18,139 bases of DNA from an uncultured Lachnospiraceae bacterium (GCA_910577655.1 CAJTOW010000088.1:1-18139); one strand, 5' to 3'; shown: positions 6,287 to 14,150, numbered from the stretch's first letter. Notes: generated by a model not told the origin, from the sequence alone. Numbers and translations: made by a program.

Positions 6287-7666
6287 GTGAATGAAAAATT
6301 GGAAGTAAATCAGAAAGCAGTCCTATTTGAACAGACACCCATACCCAGGGCAGTAGCCCAGCTGGCGGTTCCTACGGTACTCAGCTCCCTGGTCATGGTA
6401 ATATACAACATGGCAGATACGTATTTTGTGGGGATGATCAACAATCCGGTACAGAATGCGGCAGTAGCATTGGCGGCGCCGGTGCTTTTGGCGTTTAACG
6501 CGGTGAATAATCTGTTTGGTGTGGGAAGCTCCAGTATGATGAGCCGGGCCCTGGGAAGCAGGGATTATGAGCTGGTGCGCAGAAGCTCTGCCTTCGGCTT
6601 TTACTGTGCCATATTCTGCGGGGCAGTATTTTCCCTGCTGTGTACCATATTTTCCGGAAGCCTGCTTGCGCTTCTGGGCGCAGACGAGACTACTGTGGAG
6701 GCCACCCGGGGCTACCTGCAGTGGACCGTCATGTGCGGGGCAATACCGGCTATCCTCAATGTGGTCATGGCCTATATGGTTCGTTCAGAAGGGGCTGCTC
6801 TTCACGCCAGTGTGGGAACCATGAGCGGCTGTATCCTCAACATGATTCTGGATCCGGTATTCATCCTGCCGGGTGGGCTGGATATGGGGGCTGCAGGCGC
6901 CGGACTGGCTACATTTCTCTCTAATTGTGTGGCCTGCCTGTATTTCTTTGTTCTGCTATATGTGCGCAGAAAGACTACCTTTGTATGTATTAATCCCAGG
7001 AAATTCAGTCTGGAGCGGGGCGTGATCGCGGGAGTCTGCGGTGTGGGGATCCCGGCGTCTATCCAGAACCTGCTGAATGTGACCGGCATGACCATACTCA
7101 ACAATTTTACATCTTCCTACGGTGCCAACGCAGTGGCGGCTATGGGGATCAGCTATAAGATCTACATGGTTCCCATGCAGGTGGCCCTGGGCTATACCCA
7201 GGGAATCATGCCTCTGGTCAGCTACAACTATACCAGCGGAAACCACAGGCGCATGAAGCAGGCGATCTTTTTCGTCATCCGGACGCTGCTGCCGTTTCTG
7301 CTGCTGGTCTCTCTGGGATACTGGCTGGGGGCAGGCGCGCTGGTCCGGGCGTTCATGGAGTGGGAGGAGGTCATCGCCTACGGAACCCGGTTCCTGCAGG
7401 GGTTCTGTCTGGGAATTCCCTTCCTGTGTATGGACTTTTTGACAGTGGGTGTGTTCCAGGCCCTGGGACTTGGGAAAAATGCCCTGGCATTTGCGGTTCT
7501 CAGAAAGATCATTCTGGAGATTCCGGCACTGTATATCCTGAATTTCCTGTTTCCCCTTTATGGACTGGCCTATGCCCAGACCACGGCGGAGATCGTCATG
7601 TCCTTCACGGCTTTGTTCATGTTGACGCGGATTTTCCGGCGGCTGGCAGAGGGAAAGCGGTTGTAG
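6287..7666 (+). CDS. MATE family efflux transporter, second copy
   Basis: 459-residue inner-membrane antiporter with about 12 membrane segments. The N-terminus carries the common clostridial pattern (P.PRAVAQLAVPTVLSSLVMVIYN), followed by MADTYFVG. It differs clearly from the protein at 1-1425 and belongs to another MATE subgroup, so this is not a local duplication. The start is GTG at 6287 with only a weak ribosome site (CGGGA). The nearby ATG at 6291 is out of frame. It lies 34 bases after the AEC gene, which suggests translation from a shared transcript. A terminator hairpin follows at 7698. Substrate unknown. Confidence 0.9.
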   Translation: MNEKLEVNQKAVLFEQTPIPRAVAQLAVPTVLSSLVMVIYNMADTYFVGMINNPVQNAAVALAAPVLLAFNAVNNLFGVGSSSMMSRALGSRDYELVRRSSAFGFYCAIFCGAVFSLLCTIFSGSLLALLGADETTVEATRGYLQWTVMCGAIPAILNVVMAYMVRSEGAALHASVGTMSGCILNMILDPVFILPGGLDMGAAGAGLATFLSNCVACLYFFVLLYVRRKTTFVCINPRKFSLERGVIAGVCGVGIPASIQNLLNVTGMTILNNFTSSYGANAVAAMGISYKIYMVPMQVALGYTQGIMPLVSYNYTSGNHRRMKQAIFFVIRTLLPFLLLVSLGYWLGAGALVRAFMEWEEVIAYGTRFLQGFCLGIPFLCMDFLTVGVFQALGLGKNALAFAVLRKIILEIPALYILNFLFPLYGLAYAQTTAEIVMSFTALFMLTRIFRRLAEGKRL

Positions 7667-7697
7667 GGAGGAAGGTCCCCTGGACAGCAGTTTCCTT

Positions 7698-7735
7698 GTA
7701 ACAGTTCGGGCGTCCGTCTGAACTGTTACGTTTTC
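7698..7735. terminator. Bidirectional terminator formed by a GTAACAGTTC-family palindrome
   Basis: GTAACAGTTC (7698-7707) and GAACTGTTAC (7720-7729) form a stem that is extended inward by weaker pairs. On the + strand the stem is followed by GTTTTCTTTT. It lies between two genes that converge, the MATE gene and the minus-strand lysR, so it can end transcription from at least the + side. Confidence 0.7.
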
Positions 7736-7747
7736 TTTTGACAGTTT

Positions 7748-8653
7748 TTATCCCCAGTATTTCCTGCCAAGCTGGATCAGGTATCTGGCCGGCTGGCTTA
7801 AGTAGCTGCCCTTCTTGTAGCTGACTGCGAGATTGCGGGTGGGGTGGGACGGCAGGGAGAAGAAGGTTACATTGTCCCATGTCTGTCGGGCATAGATGCT
7901 GGGCAGCAGGCTGCAGCAGAGGTTGGCCTGGATCATCTGAAGGATGGTGCGGCAGCTGGAGGTCTCGAAGAGAACCGTGGGCTGGAAGCCTGCCTGCTGG
8001 AACATGCGGTCGGAGAAGCTGCGGATTGTGGACTCCGGGTACATCCTGGCAAAGGGCTCATGCCGGAAATGCTTCAGATCAATCTCAGGGTAAGGGCGGC
8101 CGCTGGTGGTGGTTACTCTTTCGCAGAGCGGATGTATGGATGGAACAGCCAGGAGAAGCTCCTCGGTATTGATGTAGATGTATTTGTCGTCAGTCTCCTG
8201 GCACTGGCAGAGAGTCACAAACCCCAGATCCAGCAGGCCTCTGGCGATCATCTGCTGCTGTTTGCGGACGCTGATCTCGCAGACATTGACTGTGATGCCA
8301 GGGTATTCCTTGTGGAAATCCGGGTAGATGGTGGTGAACATGGCTGCGGCGCGGTCAGGAGGGAAGCCCACGGAGAGCTTCCCTTTTTTGATTTGTACCA
8401 GATCCTGGAGCTGCTTGTAGACCTCCTGCTTCATGTTCAGCATTTCCCTTGCGCTTTTCAGGTAGATGGCCCCGGCTTCCGTGGGCGTCCATCCGCTCCG
8501 GGAACGGATGAACAGAGGGGTGCCGATCTCTTTCTCCAGGTGGACCAGCTGCTGGGTCAGGGCGGAGGGGGTGATAAAGAGCTTTTCCGCGGCACGGGTG
8601 AGGGTGCCTTCGGAGGCAATGGCAACGATGTATTCCAGTTCTTTTAAGTTCAT
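7748..8653 (-). CDS. LysR family transcriptional regulator
   Basis: 301-residue DNA-binding regulator of standard LTTR length. The N-terminal winged helix-turn-helix (about residues 1-60) reads MNLKELEYIVAIASEGTLTR with helix pair AAEKLFITPSALTQQLVHLE. The effector-binding domain follows from about residue 90. I start at the ATG whose complement is 8651-8653, with AAGGAG five bases upstream. An upstream in-frame start would add 17 residues that do not belong to the fold. It is divergent from the LarA-like gene, with 268 bases between the start codons. By the usual LysR arrangement it probably controls that gene in response to a hydroxycarboxylate, which is inference. Confidence 0.92.
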   Translation of the reverse strand: MNLKELEYIVAIASEGTLTRAAEKLFITPSALTQQLVHLEKEIGTPLFIRSRSGWTPTEAGAIYLKSAREMLNMKQEVYKQLQDLVQIKKGKLSVGFPPDRAAAMFTTIYPDFHKEYPGITVNVCEISVRKQQQMIARGLLDLGFVTLCQCQETDDKYIYINTEELLLAVPSIHPLCERVTTTSGRPYPEIDLKHFRHEPFARMYPESTIRSFSDRMFQQAGFQPTVLFETSSCRTILQMIQANLCCSLLPSIYARQTWDNVTFFSLPSHPTRNLAVSYKKGSYLSQPARYLIQLGRKYWG

Positions 8654-8742
8654 GATGGCTCCTTTTTGAGATGTATGTGGAGGAATCGTCCTTCCGGGCC
8701 GCAATGCCGGCGGGGACGGGAATAGTGTCTGTTTATGAAGGC

Positions 8743-8771
8743 ATTATAGCGCGTTGACAGGAAATGGGCAA
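8743..8771 (-). promoter_or_regulatory. Promoter for the minus-strand lysR gene
   Basis: Read on the minus strand, TTGCCC (complement of 8766-8771) and TATAAT (complement of 8743-8748) are 17 bases apart. The -35 box is weak and the -10 perfect. The -35 end lies 12 bases from the palindrome at 8784-8812. Confidence 0.5.
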
Positions 8772-8783
8772 GATGGAGATTGG

Positions 8784-8812
8784 GTAACAGTTCAGGGGGG
8801 CTGAACTGTCAC
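8784..8812. repeat. GTAACAGTTC palindrome family, copy in the divergent promoter region
   Basis: GTAACAGTTCAG (8784-8795), GGGGG, then CTGAACTGTCAC (8801-8812) make 12-bp arms with a single mismatch. This copy sits between two divergent promoters, where a terminator would have no obvious job. Confidence 0.75.
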
Positions 8813-8824
8813 GGGATTAGAAAT

Positions 8825-8852
8825 ATTTAAAACAACTGAAGATATTTTAAAT
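8825..8852. promoter_or_regulatory. AT-rich inverted repeat, candidate LysR operator
   Basis: ATTTAAAA (8825-8832) and TTTTAAAT (8845-8852) are perfect 8-bp arms 12 bases apart. The right arm touches the -35 box of the LarA-like gene. The location suits a LysR activator site, but AT-rich palindromes arise easily by chance. Confidence 0.4.
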
Positions 8853-8880
8853 TTACTTAAAAATGGCAGACTGGTATAAT
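8852..8880 (+). promoter_or_regulatory. Promoter for the LarA-like gene
   Basis: TTTACT (8852-8857), a 17-base spacer, and TATAAT (8875-8880). The -10 box is preceded by TGG, giving an extended -10. The same TTTACT-17-TATAAT arrangement occurs before the aconitase gene. Confidence 0.7.
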
Positions 8881-8921
8881 CAGGGATATAGAACGCAGCA
8901 GAATCCAGGAGGAGAACAGGT

Positions 8922-10238
8922 ATGAATGAGATCAGAAATGACGGTGTGGTATCGAAGCTTTTGAAGGATATTCCGGTTCCAAAGATGTTCCGGGCACGGC
9001 AGACGTTTCCGCGGGAGGTGATCACGCCGGAGGAGATTCCGGGGGTGGTGAACCAGCAGCTGGGGCAGGAGCAGTTCGCTTCTCTGGTGAAGCCGGGGAT
9101 GAGCATTGCCATCACGGCAGGGAGCCGGGGAATCCGCAATGTGGATATCATTACCAGGGCGGTGGTGGATTTTGTCAAGTCAAGGGGAGCAGAGCCATTT
9201 ATTGTACCGGCTATGGGAAGCCATGGCGGGGCCACGGCCCAGGGACAGCTGGAGATCCTGGCGGGCTACAATATTACCCCGGAGACTATGGGATGCCCCA
9301 TCAAATCCTCCATGGAGGTGGTGGAGCTGGGGGTCTCGGAGCGTGGGCGCACCGTGTACCTGGATAAGAATGCCTACGAGGCGGACGGGATCATCGTTTC
9401 CTGCCGTTTAAAGCCCCACAATGCTTTCCGTGGCGCCTATGAGAGCGGTCCCTGCAAGATGATGACCGTGGGTCTTGGCAAGCAGGCAGGCGCTTCCCTG
9501 GTTCACTCAGACGGTATGGATGTAATTGCCCAGAATATTCCGACCATGGCAAAGGTGGTGCTGGAGAAGGCGAAGATTCTGTTTGCCATTCCCTGCATTG
9601 AAAATGCTTATGATGAGACCTGCCGGATCGAGGCGATCCTGGCGGAGGATATCCTGACCCGGGAGCCACAGCTTCTGAAGTTTGCCTTCTCCAATATGCC
9701 CAGGCTGATTGTGGAGGAGACGGATGTGCTGGTGGTTGACAAGGTGGGAAAGAATTTCAGTGGTACCGGGGTGGATCCTAACATTACGGGGACATTTTCC
9801 ACACCTTATGCTTCCGGTGGGATCAAGGTGCAGCGGACCTGCTTTTTGAACCTGAGTGAGGAGTCCCATGGCAATGCCCTGGGCTGCGGTCTGGCATCGG
9901 CCATTACAAAGAAGATCTTCCGTGATATGGATGTGGAGTGTATGTATCCCAACTGTATCACCAGCACAGTGCTGGCGTCCGCGCGGATTCCCTGCATTGT
10001 GGCAAGCGATAAGGAGGCTATCCAGCTGTGCATCCGCACCTGCAATAAGATTGACCAGAACAATGTGAGAATAGTCCGCATCCAGAACAGTCTCCACATC
10101 GGGGAAATCATGCTGTCGGAGGCATATTATGAGGATGTGAAGGCCGGAAAGTATCCGGGGGTTGAGGTTCTGGATGAACCGGAGGAGATGGAATTTGATG
10201 AGAGCGGGGAGCTGCTGACGCCCGTTAAGAAAATCTGA
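8922..10238 (+). CDS. LarA-like (DUF2088) protein, putative hydroxyacid racemase/epimerase
   Basis: 438-residue cytoplasmic protein of the lactate-racemase superfamily. LarA uses a nickel-pincer nucleotide cofactor to racemise lactate, and homologues act on other 2-hydroxyacids. Visible family features are GSHGGATAQGQ (99-109, with H101 as a candidate catalytic histidine) and KPHNAFRGAYESGPCK (164-179, H166 and K179 at positions resembling the LarA catalytic histidine and cofactor lysine). GLGKQAGASLVH follows (185-195). These residue correspondences come from memory of the motifs, not an alignment. No larB, larC or larE cofactor genes are in the window, so nickel dependence is unproven. The start is the ATG at 8922 with AGGAGGAG seven bases upstream. 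Divergent from a LysR gene. The substrate may be a hydroxycarboxylate related to the neighbouring pathways. Confidence 0.82.
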   Translation: MNEIRNDGVVSKLLKDIPVPKMFRARQTFPREVITPEEIPGVVNQQLGQEQFASLVKPGMSIAITAGSRGIRNVDIITRAVVDFVKSRGAEPFIVPAMGSHGGATAQGQLEILAGYNITPETMGCPIKSSMEVVELGVSERGRTVYLDKNAYEADGIIVSCRLKPHNAFRGAYESGPCKMMTVGLGKQAGASLVHSDGMDVIAQNIPTMAKVVLEKAKILFAIPCIENAYDETCRIEAILAEDILTREPQLLKFAFSNMPRLIVEETDVLVVDKVGKNFSGTGVDPNITGTFSTPYASGGIKVQRTCFLNLSEESHGNALGCGLASAITKKIFRDMDVECMYPNCITSTVLASARIPCIVASDKEAIQLCIRTCNKIDQNNVRIVRIQNSLHIGEIMLSEAYYEDVKAGKYPGVEVLDEPEEMEFDESGELLTPVKKI

Positions 10239-10273
10239 TTTTGGATTTTTCGGGACACAGAAGCAAATGCGTT

Positions 10274-10304
10274 GTAACAGTTCAAGGGGGATCTGAACTG
10301 TTGC
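10274..10304. repeat. GTAACAGTTC palindrome family, complete copy after the LarA-like gene
   Basis: GTAACAGTTCA (10274-10284) and TGAACTGTTGC (10294-10304) surround AGGGGGATC. The final arm base pair is a wobble, and pairing can extend outward (AATGCGTT against AATGCGTT with wobbles). It lies 35 bases after the stop and 34 bases before the next -10 box. No T tract. Confidence 0.75.
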
Positions 10305-10334
10305 AATGCGTTACTGTTCAAACCTATGCAATTG

Positions 10335-10343
10335 TGTTATGAT
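10335..10343 (+). promoter_or_regulatory. Extended -10 promoter for the tandem-HTH LysR gene
   Basis: TGTTATGAT (10335-10343) matches the extended -10 pattern TGn-TATnnT. The -35 region at 17 bases (TGTTCA, 10315-10320) is poor. The implied leader is about 105 bases. Confidence 0.4.
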
Positions 10344-10454
10344 GATCAGCAGCGATTCTGTTTTTCTGAATTCATGTTATTATGAGAACAGGAGCAGTGT
10401 ATAGGGATACAGCATCCGTTTTGGCGCAGGTGCTGTGGCAGGTCAGGAGAGGTC

Positions 10455-11687
10455 ATGAACGAACGTCAGATGCGCTACATTTGTGCAATTGCAGATACGG
10501 GAAGCATCCAGAAAGCTTCTGCTTTATTTGGAAAGCATCCATCTACCCTGACCAGGGGATTAAAAAGCTGTGAGGAGGAGCTGGGGACAGTACTTTTCAA
10601 AAGAACCCGCAGCAGGATGCTTCTTACTCCGGAGGGGGAGATGGTGACCGGATACGCCAGGGAGATTCTGGCTGCTTTTAGAGACCTTGAAACGTGGGTG
10701 ATGGAATGGAGGAAAGCAGCAGGCGCTGGAAAGACCCGGTATGTTCCCGTATGGACAGAGCAGGAGATCCGGTATCTGGTAACGATCCGGGAATGCCGGA
10801 ATATCTCTAAAGCGGCAGAGGAGCTTTACCTTGCACAGCCATCCTTAAGCCAGATGCTCCGGGAGCTGGAGGAGGGGCTGGGGTGCCGGATTTTCCTGCG
10901 GGGGAAGGACGGGATAGGGGAGACGGAGTTCGGCTCGCAGCTGATTGGCCGTCTGGAAAAGATTCAGAACCAGTATCAGCAGATCCGCCTGGAGCTGGAA
11001 GAGTTCCAGCAGATGAAGAAGGGGACTATCACATTCGGAATCCCGCTGAATCTGGGAACCTATCTGCTGCCCCGGATTGTTCCTGTATTCCGGGAGCGCT
11101 TCCCGGGGATCCGGATCCAGGTCCGGGAAAACAATTCCCATGATCTGGAACAGCTTATGCTCCGCAAAAAGATTGATTTCTGCATTCTCCATCTCCATGG
11201 AGAAAAGGCTCAGGTTCAGTATGAGATGTTTTTTGAAGATCCGTTTTATCTGGTGATCCCGGAAGGGTTTTGCTCCAGGATGCAGCTTCCGGAGGGCAGA
11301 AGACTGACCGGGGAAGATCTGCAGAGGTTAAAGGAAGAGTCCTTTGTCATGGTGGCAGGAAGGCAGAAGCTTCGTCTGGTGGCAGACCAGATTCTGGAGA
11401 ATATAGGGATTGTGCCGGATATCTGCTGTACAACCAGGAGCATGGAGACAGCCAAGCGTCTGGTGGCTGCCGGCATGGGGGTGACGTTCCTGCCACGTTC
11501 CTACCTGACCTTATATTCAAGAGCGGATGGTCTGGCCTGCTATCCTCTGGCCAGGGAACTGAATGGAAGCTGGAGGATGGCAGTGGCTTATCCCAGAGAG
11601 GGGAAGCTCTCCAGAAGCTCCAGGGAATTTCTCAGGCTTTTGCAGGAGGTTCTGGGGAAGATGTCGGCGGAGGATGAAATGACGTAA
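10455..11687 (+). CDS. LysR-type regulator with two N-terminal helix-turn-helix domains
   Basis: 410 residues, about 100 longer than a normal LysR protein. Residues 4-62 form one complete LTTR winged HTH (MRYICAIADTGSIQKASALF...STLTRGLKSCEEELGTVLF). After a linker (about 63-100), residues 103-161 form a second (QEIRYLVTIRECRNISKAAE...PSLSQMLRELEEGLGCRIF). The usual linker helix then follows, with the effector-binding domain from about 190 (GTITFGIPLNLGTYLLPRIV). The two HTH copies differ strongly in sequence, so this is an old fusion or duplication and not a recent tandem repeat. One uninterrupted frame spans both. The ATG at 10455 has AGGAG five bases upstream, so the first HTH has its own good start. 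Target unknown. It lies between the LarA-like and isocitrate-dehydrogenase-like genes, either of which it might control. Confidence 0.88.
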   Translation: MNERQMRYICAIADTGSIQKASALFGKHPSTLTRGLKSCEEELGTVLFKRTRSRMLLTPEGEMVTGYAREILAAFRDLETWVMEWRKAAGAGKTRYVPVWTEQEIRYLVTIRECRNISKAAEELYLAQPSLSQMLRELEEGLGCRIFLRGKDGIGETEFGSQLIGRLEKIQNQYQQIRLELEEFQQMKKGTITFGIPLNLGTYLLPRIVPVFRERFPGIRIQVRENNSHDLEQLMLRKKIDFCILHLHGEKAQVQYEMFFEDPFYLVIPEGFCSRMQLPEGRRLTGEDLQRLKEESFVMVAGRQKLRLVADQILENIGIVPDICCTTRSMETAKRLVAAGMGVTFLPRSYLTLYSRADGLACYPLARELNGSWRMAVAYPREGKLSRSSREFLRLLQEVLGKMSAEDEMT

Positions 11688-11712
11688 CAATTAAGGGGAG
11701 CTGAACTGTTGC
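11684..11712. repeat. GTAACAGTTC palindrome family, diverged copy overlapping a stop codon
   Basis: GTAACAATTAA (from 11684) and TGAACTGTTGC (to 11712) enclose GGGGAGC. The left arm carries two substitutions against consensus. Its TAA supplies the stop codon of the tandem-HTH LysR gene (11685-11687), so the repeat begins inside the gene's last codons. Confidence 0.65.
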
Positions 11713-11833
11713 GAAATGACTGTTTAGATAAAGGGGATGTTGTATGTTCCGGTATTCTGGCCATGTCCTTTTGTATGGCAGTCCAGGTTTTCAGGGTAAA
11801 TATAATTGCGTTTTTCCTATGGATAACCACACA

Positions 11834-11847
11834 TAAAATGTATTTTA
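11834..11847. promoter_or_regulatory. Short palindrome at the -35 box of the dehydrogenase gene
   Basis: TAAAAT-GT-ATTTTA (11834-11847) is a perfect 6-bp inverted repeat overlapping the -35 box. ATTTTACCTAT here resembles ATTTTACTAT at the aconitase promoter (from 14189), which hints at a shared regulator site. Short and AT-rich, so weak evidence. Confidence 0.35.
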
Positions 11848-11872
11848 CCTATAAGCTCATTTTGTTTATGAT
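11844..11872 (+). promoter_or_regulatory. Promoter for the isocitrate-dehydrogenase-like gene
   Basis: TTTACC (11844-11849), a 17-base spacer, and TATGAT (11867-11872). A good -10 and fair -35, about 55 bases before the start codon. Confidence 0.55.
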
Positions 11873-11926
11873 ATCTGTATCAAGCGTTGGAAATGTGGCA
11901 CAAATTTTCAAAATGGAGGTAGCAAA

Positions 11927-13090
11927 ATGAGCACTATCGCGCAGGCACAGGAGCAGTTTGGGGCATTGATCCAGTCAGAGTTTGAGCGGATCGGGCGGAT
12001 GAAACAGGACAATACGGTAAAGGATTTTACAAAGCTTGATAAGATCGTGGTGGGCATTCTGCCAGGGGACGGCATCGGGCCCATCATCATGGAGCAGGCG
12101 CTGCGGGTGATCCAGGCGCTGATCCCGGAGGAGATTGAAAGCGGAAAGGTGGAGCTGCGCAGGATCGAGGGCATGACCATCGAGAACCGTGCGGCGAAGC
12201 TTCAGAGTATGCCGGAGGAGGTGTTTGAGGAGATCAAACAGTGTGATGTTCTCTTAAAGGGTCCCATGGTGACACCAAGAGCAGGAGATCCGTGGCCGAA
12301 TCTGGTGTCAGCCAACAGTCTGCTGCGCCGGGGGCTGGAGCTGTTTGCTGCGGTCCGTCCTATCCGGATTCCGGATAAGGGGATTGACTGGACCTTTTTC
12401 CGGGAGAATATTGAAGGCGAATACATCTGGGGCAACAAGGGCATCCAGGTCAACGAGGATCTGGCCGTGGATTTTAAGGTACAGACAAAGCAGGGCAGTG
12501 AACGGATCGCCAGAGCAGCCTTTGAATTCGCCCGGAAGAATGGCAAAAAGAATGTCACCATTGTCACCAAGGCCAATATCGTGAAGCTGGCTGACGGAAA
12601 CTTTATCAAGGCTGTACGAAAGGTGGGGGAGGAGTATCCGGAGATTGAGATCCAGGAGCGGCTGGTAGACGCCATGTGTGCCAAGATGCTGGATCCGGAG
12701 TTCAATAAGGGAATCGAGGTTGTAGTATTACCCAATCTGTATGGCGATATCGTGACAGATGTAGCGGCCGAGCATCAGGGCGGACTGGGGACGGCATCCT
12801 CATCCAATCTGGGCAACCAGTATGCTATGTTTGAGGCTATCCATGGAACTGCTCCCTATCTCATGAGCCATGGCAGAGGCGAATACGCAGATCCCAGCTC
12901 CCTGATCCGGGCAGCCGGTATGCTCCTTGCCCATATCGGGTTTGTGGAGAAGAAGGAACTTTTGGAGCAGGCTATGGATATCTGTACCGTGACGGAGCGG
13001 AAGGTAGTTCTCACCACATTTACAGAGGATGCCAGCACCAGGGAATTCACAGACTATGTAATCGAAACGATCCAGAACATCAGGAAGTAG
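11927..13090 (+). CDS. Isocitrate/isopropylmalate dehydrogenase family, probably isocitrate dehydrogenase
   Basis: 387-residue cytoplasmic beta-decarboxylating dehydrogenase. Features in order are an N-terminal extension of about 38 residues, the glycine loop LPGDGIGP (45-52), and the substrate loop SANSLLRRGLELFAAVRP (128-145). The serine, asparagine and arginine of isocitrate dehydrogenase are kept in that loop, in contrast to isopropylmalate dehydrogenase. Then come RENIEGEY (159-166), TKANIVKLADGNF, and the metal-site stretch NLYGDIVTDVAAEHQGGLG. The cofactor loop reads HGTAPYLMSHGRGEYADPS. It is longer than and unlike the common HGTAPK or HGSAPD loops, so NAD/NADP preference cannot be read. 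It probably converts isocitrate to 2-oxoglutarate, matching the aconitase 1.4 kb downstream. The ATG at 11927 has GGAGGT upstream. A related substrate remains possible. Confidence 0.85.
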   Translation: MSTIAQAQEQFGALIQSEFERIGRMKQDNTVKDFTKLDKIVVGILPGDGIGPIIMEQALRVIQALIPEEIESGKVELRRIEGMTIENRAAKLQSMPEEVFEEIKQCDVLLKGPMVTPRAGDPWPNLVSANSLLRRGLELFAAVRPIRIPDKGIDWTFFRENIEGEYIWGNKGIQVNEDLAVDFKVQTKQGSERIARAAFEFARKNGKKNVTIVTKANIVKLADGNFIKAVRKVGEEYPEIEIQERLVDAMCAKMLDPEFNKGIEVVVLPNLYGDIVTDVAAEHQGGLGTASSSNLGNQYAMFEAIHGTAPYLMSHGRGEYADPSSLIRAAGMLLAHIGFVEKKELLEQAMDICTVTERKVVLTTFTEDASTREFTDYVIETIQNIRK

Positions 13091-13154
13091 ACAACCCCGG
13101 AGACGGAAAGCCGGACAGCTTCGCTTTGGCGTGCCAGCAAATAAAAACGCCGTC

Positions 13155-13171
13155 AGCACCTTCCGGGTGCC
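13155..13171 (+). promoter_or_regulatory. Small hairpin before the third LysR gene
   Basis: GCACC (13156-13160), loop TTCCG, and GGTGC (13166-13170) lie 22 bases before the GTG start. It could lie in a leader or an intercistronic spacer. No clear promoter is visible in the 102-base gap, so lysR may be cotranscribed with the dehydrogenase gene. Confidence 0.35.
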
Positions 13172-13192
13172 ATATGGCAGAATGGAGAAACC

Positions 13193-14128
13193 GTGGAACT
13201 AAGGGAATTCAGTTATGTCAGCATGCTGGCCCAGTGCGGCAGCTTTACAAAAGCGGCTTCCAAGCTGTTCATTACCCAGCCTGCCCTGAGCAATTACATC
13301 AATAAAGTGGAGGAGGAGCTGGGGGTGAAGCTGTTCGACCGTTCCTCCAATCCCCTGGTGCTTACCTATGCAGGCGAACAGTATCTGAAGCGGGCCAGGG
13401 GGATTCTGAACCAGATGGAGGATATGCGGCGGGAAATGCGGGATATCACCCATCACAAGACAGGAAGGCTCCGGATCGGGTTCCCCAGCGAACGGATCAT
13501 CTATATGCTTCCCCTGATTCTGGCGCCTTTCAAGACACGGTATCCGGGCATTGATGTCCAGGTGATATCGGGGCCGGGAAACCGTCTGGTGGAAAGTCTG
13601 CGGGAAGGTGACGTGGATTTCGTCTTTCTGCCTGCGTGGCATCCCTACAAGGACATTGCCCGGATGAAGGTGTCTGAGGAGGAGCTGGTGCTGGTTGCGG
13701 CCAGAGGTTATCTAAAGGAGGAGCATTTTCTGAACCGGGAGTCCGGAATCATCAACTGGAGAAATACTGCCGCCATGCCCCTGATCACCCTGAACAGAGG
13801 CCATGCTCTCCGGGCCAGTGTGGAGGTTCTCTACAAAAATGCAGGCGTAAAGCCCAATATTATATTTGAGTCCCACAGCAACATGCTTTCCTACCGTCTG
13901 GCGGCCCAGGGGCTGGGGATTGCCATTATCCCGGAGATCACCCTGGAGCTGATGAAGGGTTCCATGGAGGCGGAAGTATACCATCTGTCAGAATGTCCCC
14001 TGACCTGGGAGGTGTTTGCGCTGTATAGGGAGGGCTGTTATATCGGAGAGGTGGAGCAGGCGCTTCTGGATATTGCACGTGAAGAACTGGATATCCACAA
14101 AAAGCGGGAAATATCCCAGGAAGGGTAA
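13193..14128 (+). CDS. LysR family transcriptional regulator
   Basis: 311 residues, standard LTTR. The winged HTH spans about residues 1-60 (MELREFSYVSMLAQCGSFTK, AASKLFITQPALSNYINKVE). The effector domain runs from about residue 92 (GRLRIGFPSERIIYMLPLIL) to the end. It starts with GTG at 13193, with GGAG five bases upstream, and the HTH begins exactly there. It lies between the dehydrogenase and aconitase genes, on the same strand as both, so the likely targets are these two citrate-pathway genes (inferred). It resembles the regulator at 7748-8653 in the HTH (KLFITP/QPAL), but I see no close duplicate relationship. Confidence 0.92.
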   Translation: MELREFSYVSMLAQCGSFTKAASKLFITQPALSNYINKVEEELGVKLFDRSSNPLVLTYAGEQYLKRARGILNQMEDMRREMRDITHHKTGRLRIGFPSERIIYMLPLILAPFKTRYPGIDVQVISGPGNRLVESLREGDVDFVFLPAWHPYKDIARMKVSEEELVLVAARGYLKEEHFLNRESGIINWRNTAAMPLITLNRGHALRASVEVLYKNAGVKPNIIFESHSNMLSYRLAAQGLGIAIIPEITLELMKGSMEAEVYHLSECPLTWEVFALYREGCYIGEVEQALLDIAREELDIHKKREISQEG

Positions 14129-14139
14129 GATGCGCCCCG

Positions 14140-14150
14140 TGAACTGTAGC
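14140..14150. repeat. Half copy of the GTAACAGTTC palindrome family
   Basis: TGAACTGTAGC, preceded by GCCCCG, as at 5145-5161. It has no partner arm close by. It lies 12 bases after the lysR stop codon. Confidence 0.4.

Noticed and set aside
55..7666. The two MATE genes as a recent duplication
   Set aside because: Their protein sequences differ throughout, including the N-terminal signatures. They belong to different subgroups.
8754..8759. Perfect TTGACA on the + strand upstream of the LarA-like gene
   Set aside because: No acceptable -10 box lies 16-18 bases downstream. The better promoter is at 8852-8880.
11709..11930. 73-codon frame before the dehydrogenase gene
   Set aside because: It spans the promoter and operator-like palindrome, has no ribosome site, and its base use is AT-rich intergenic in character. 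The hydrophobic stretch is likely due to T-rich DNA.
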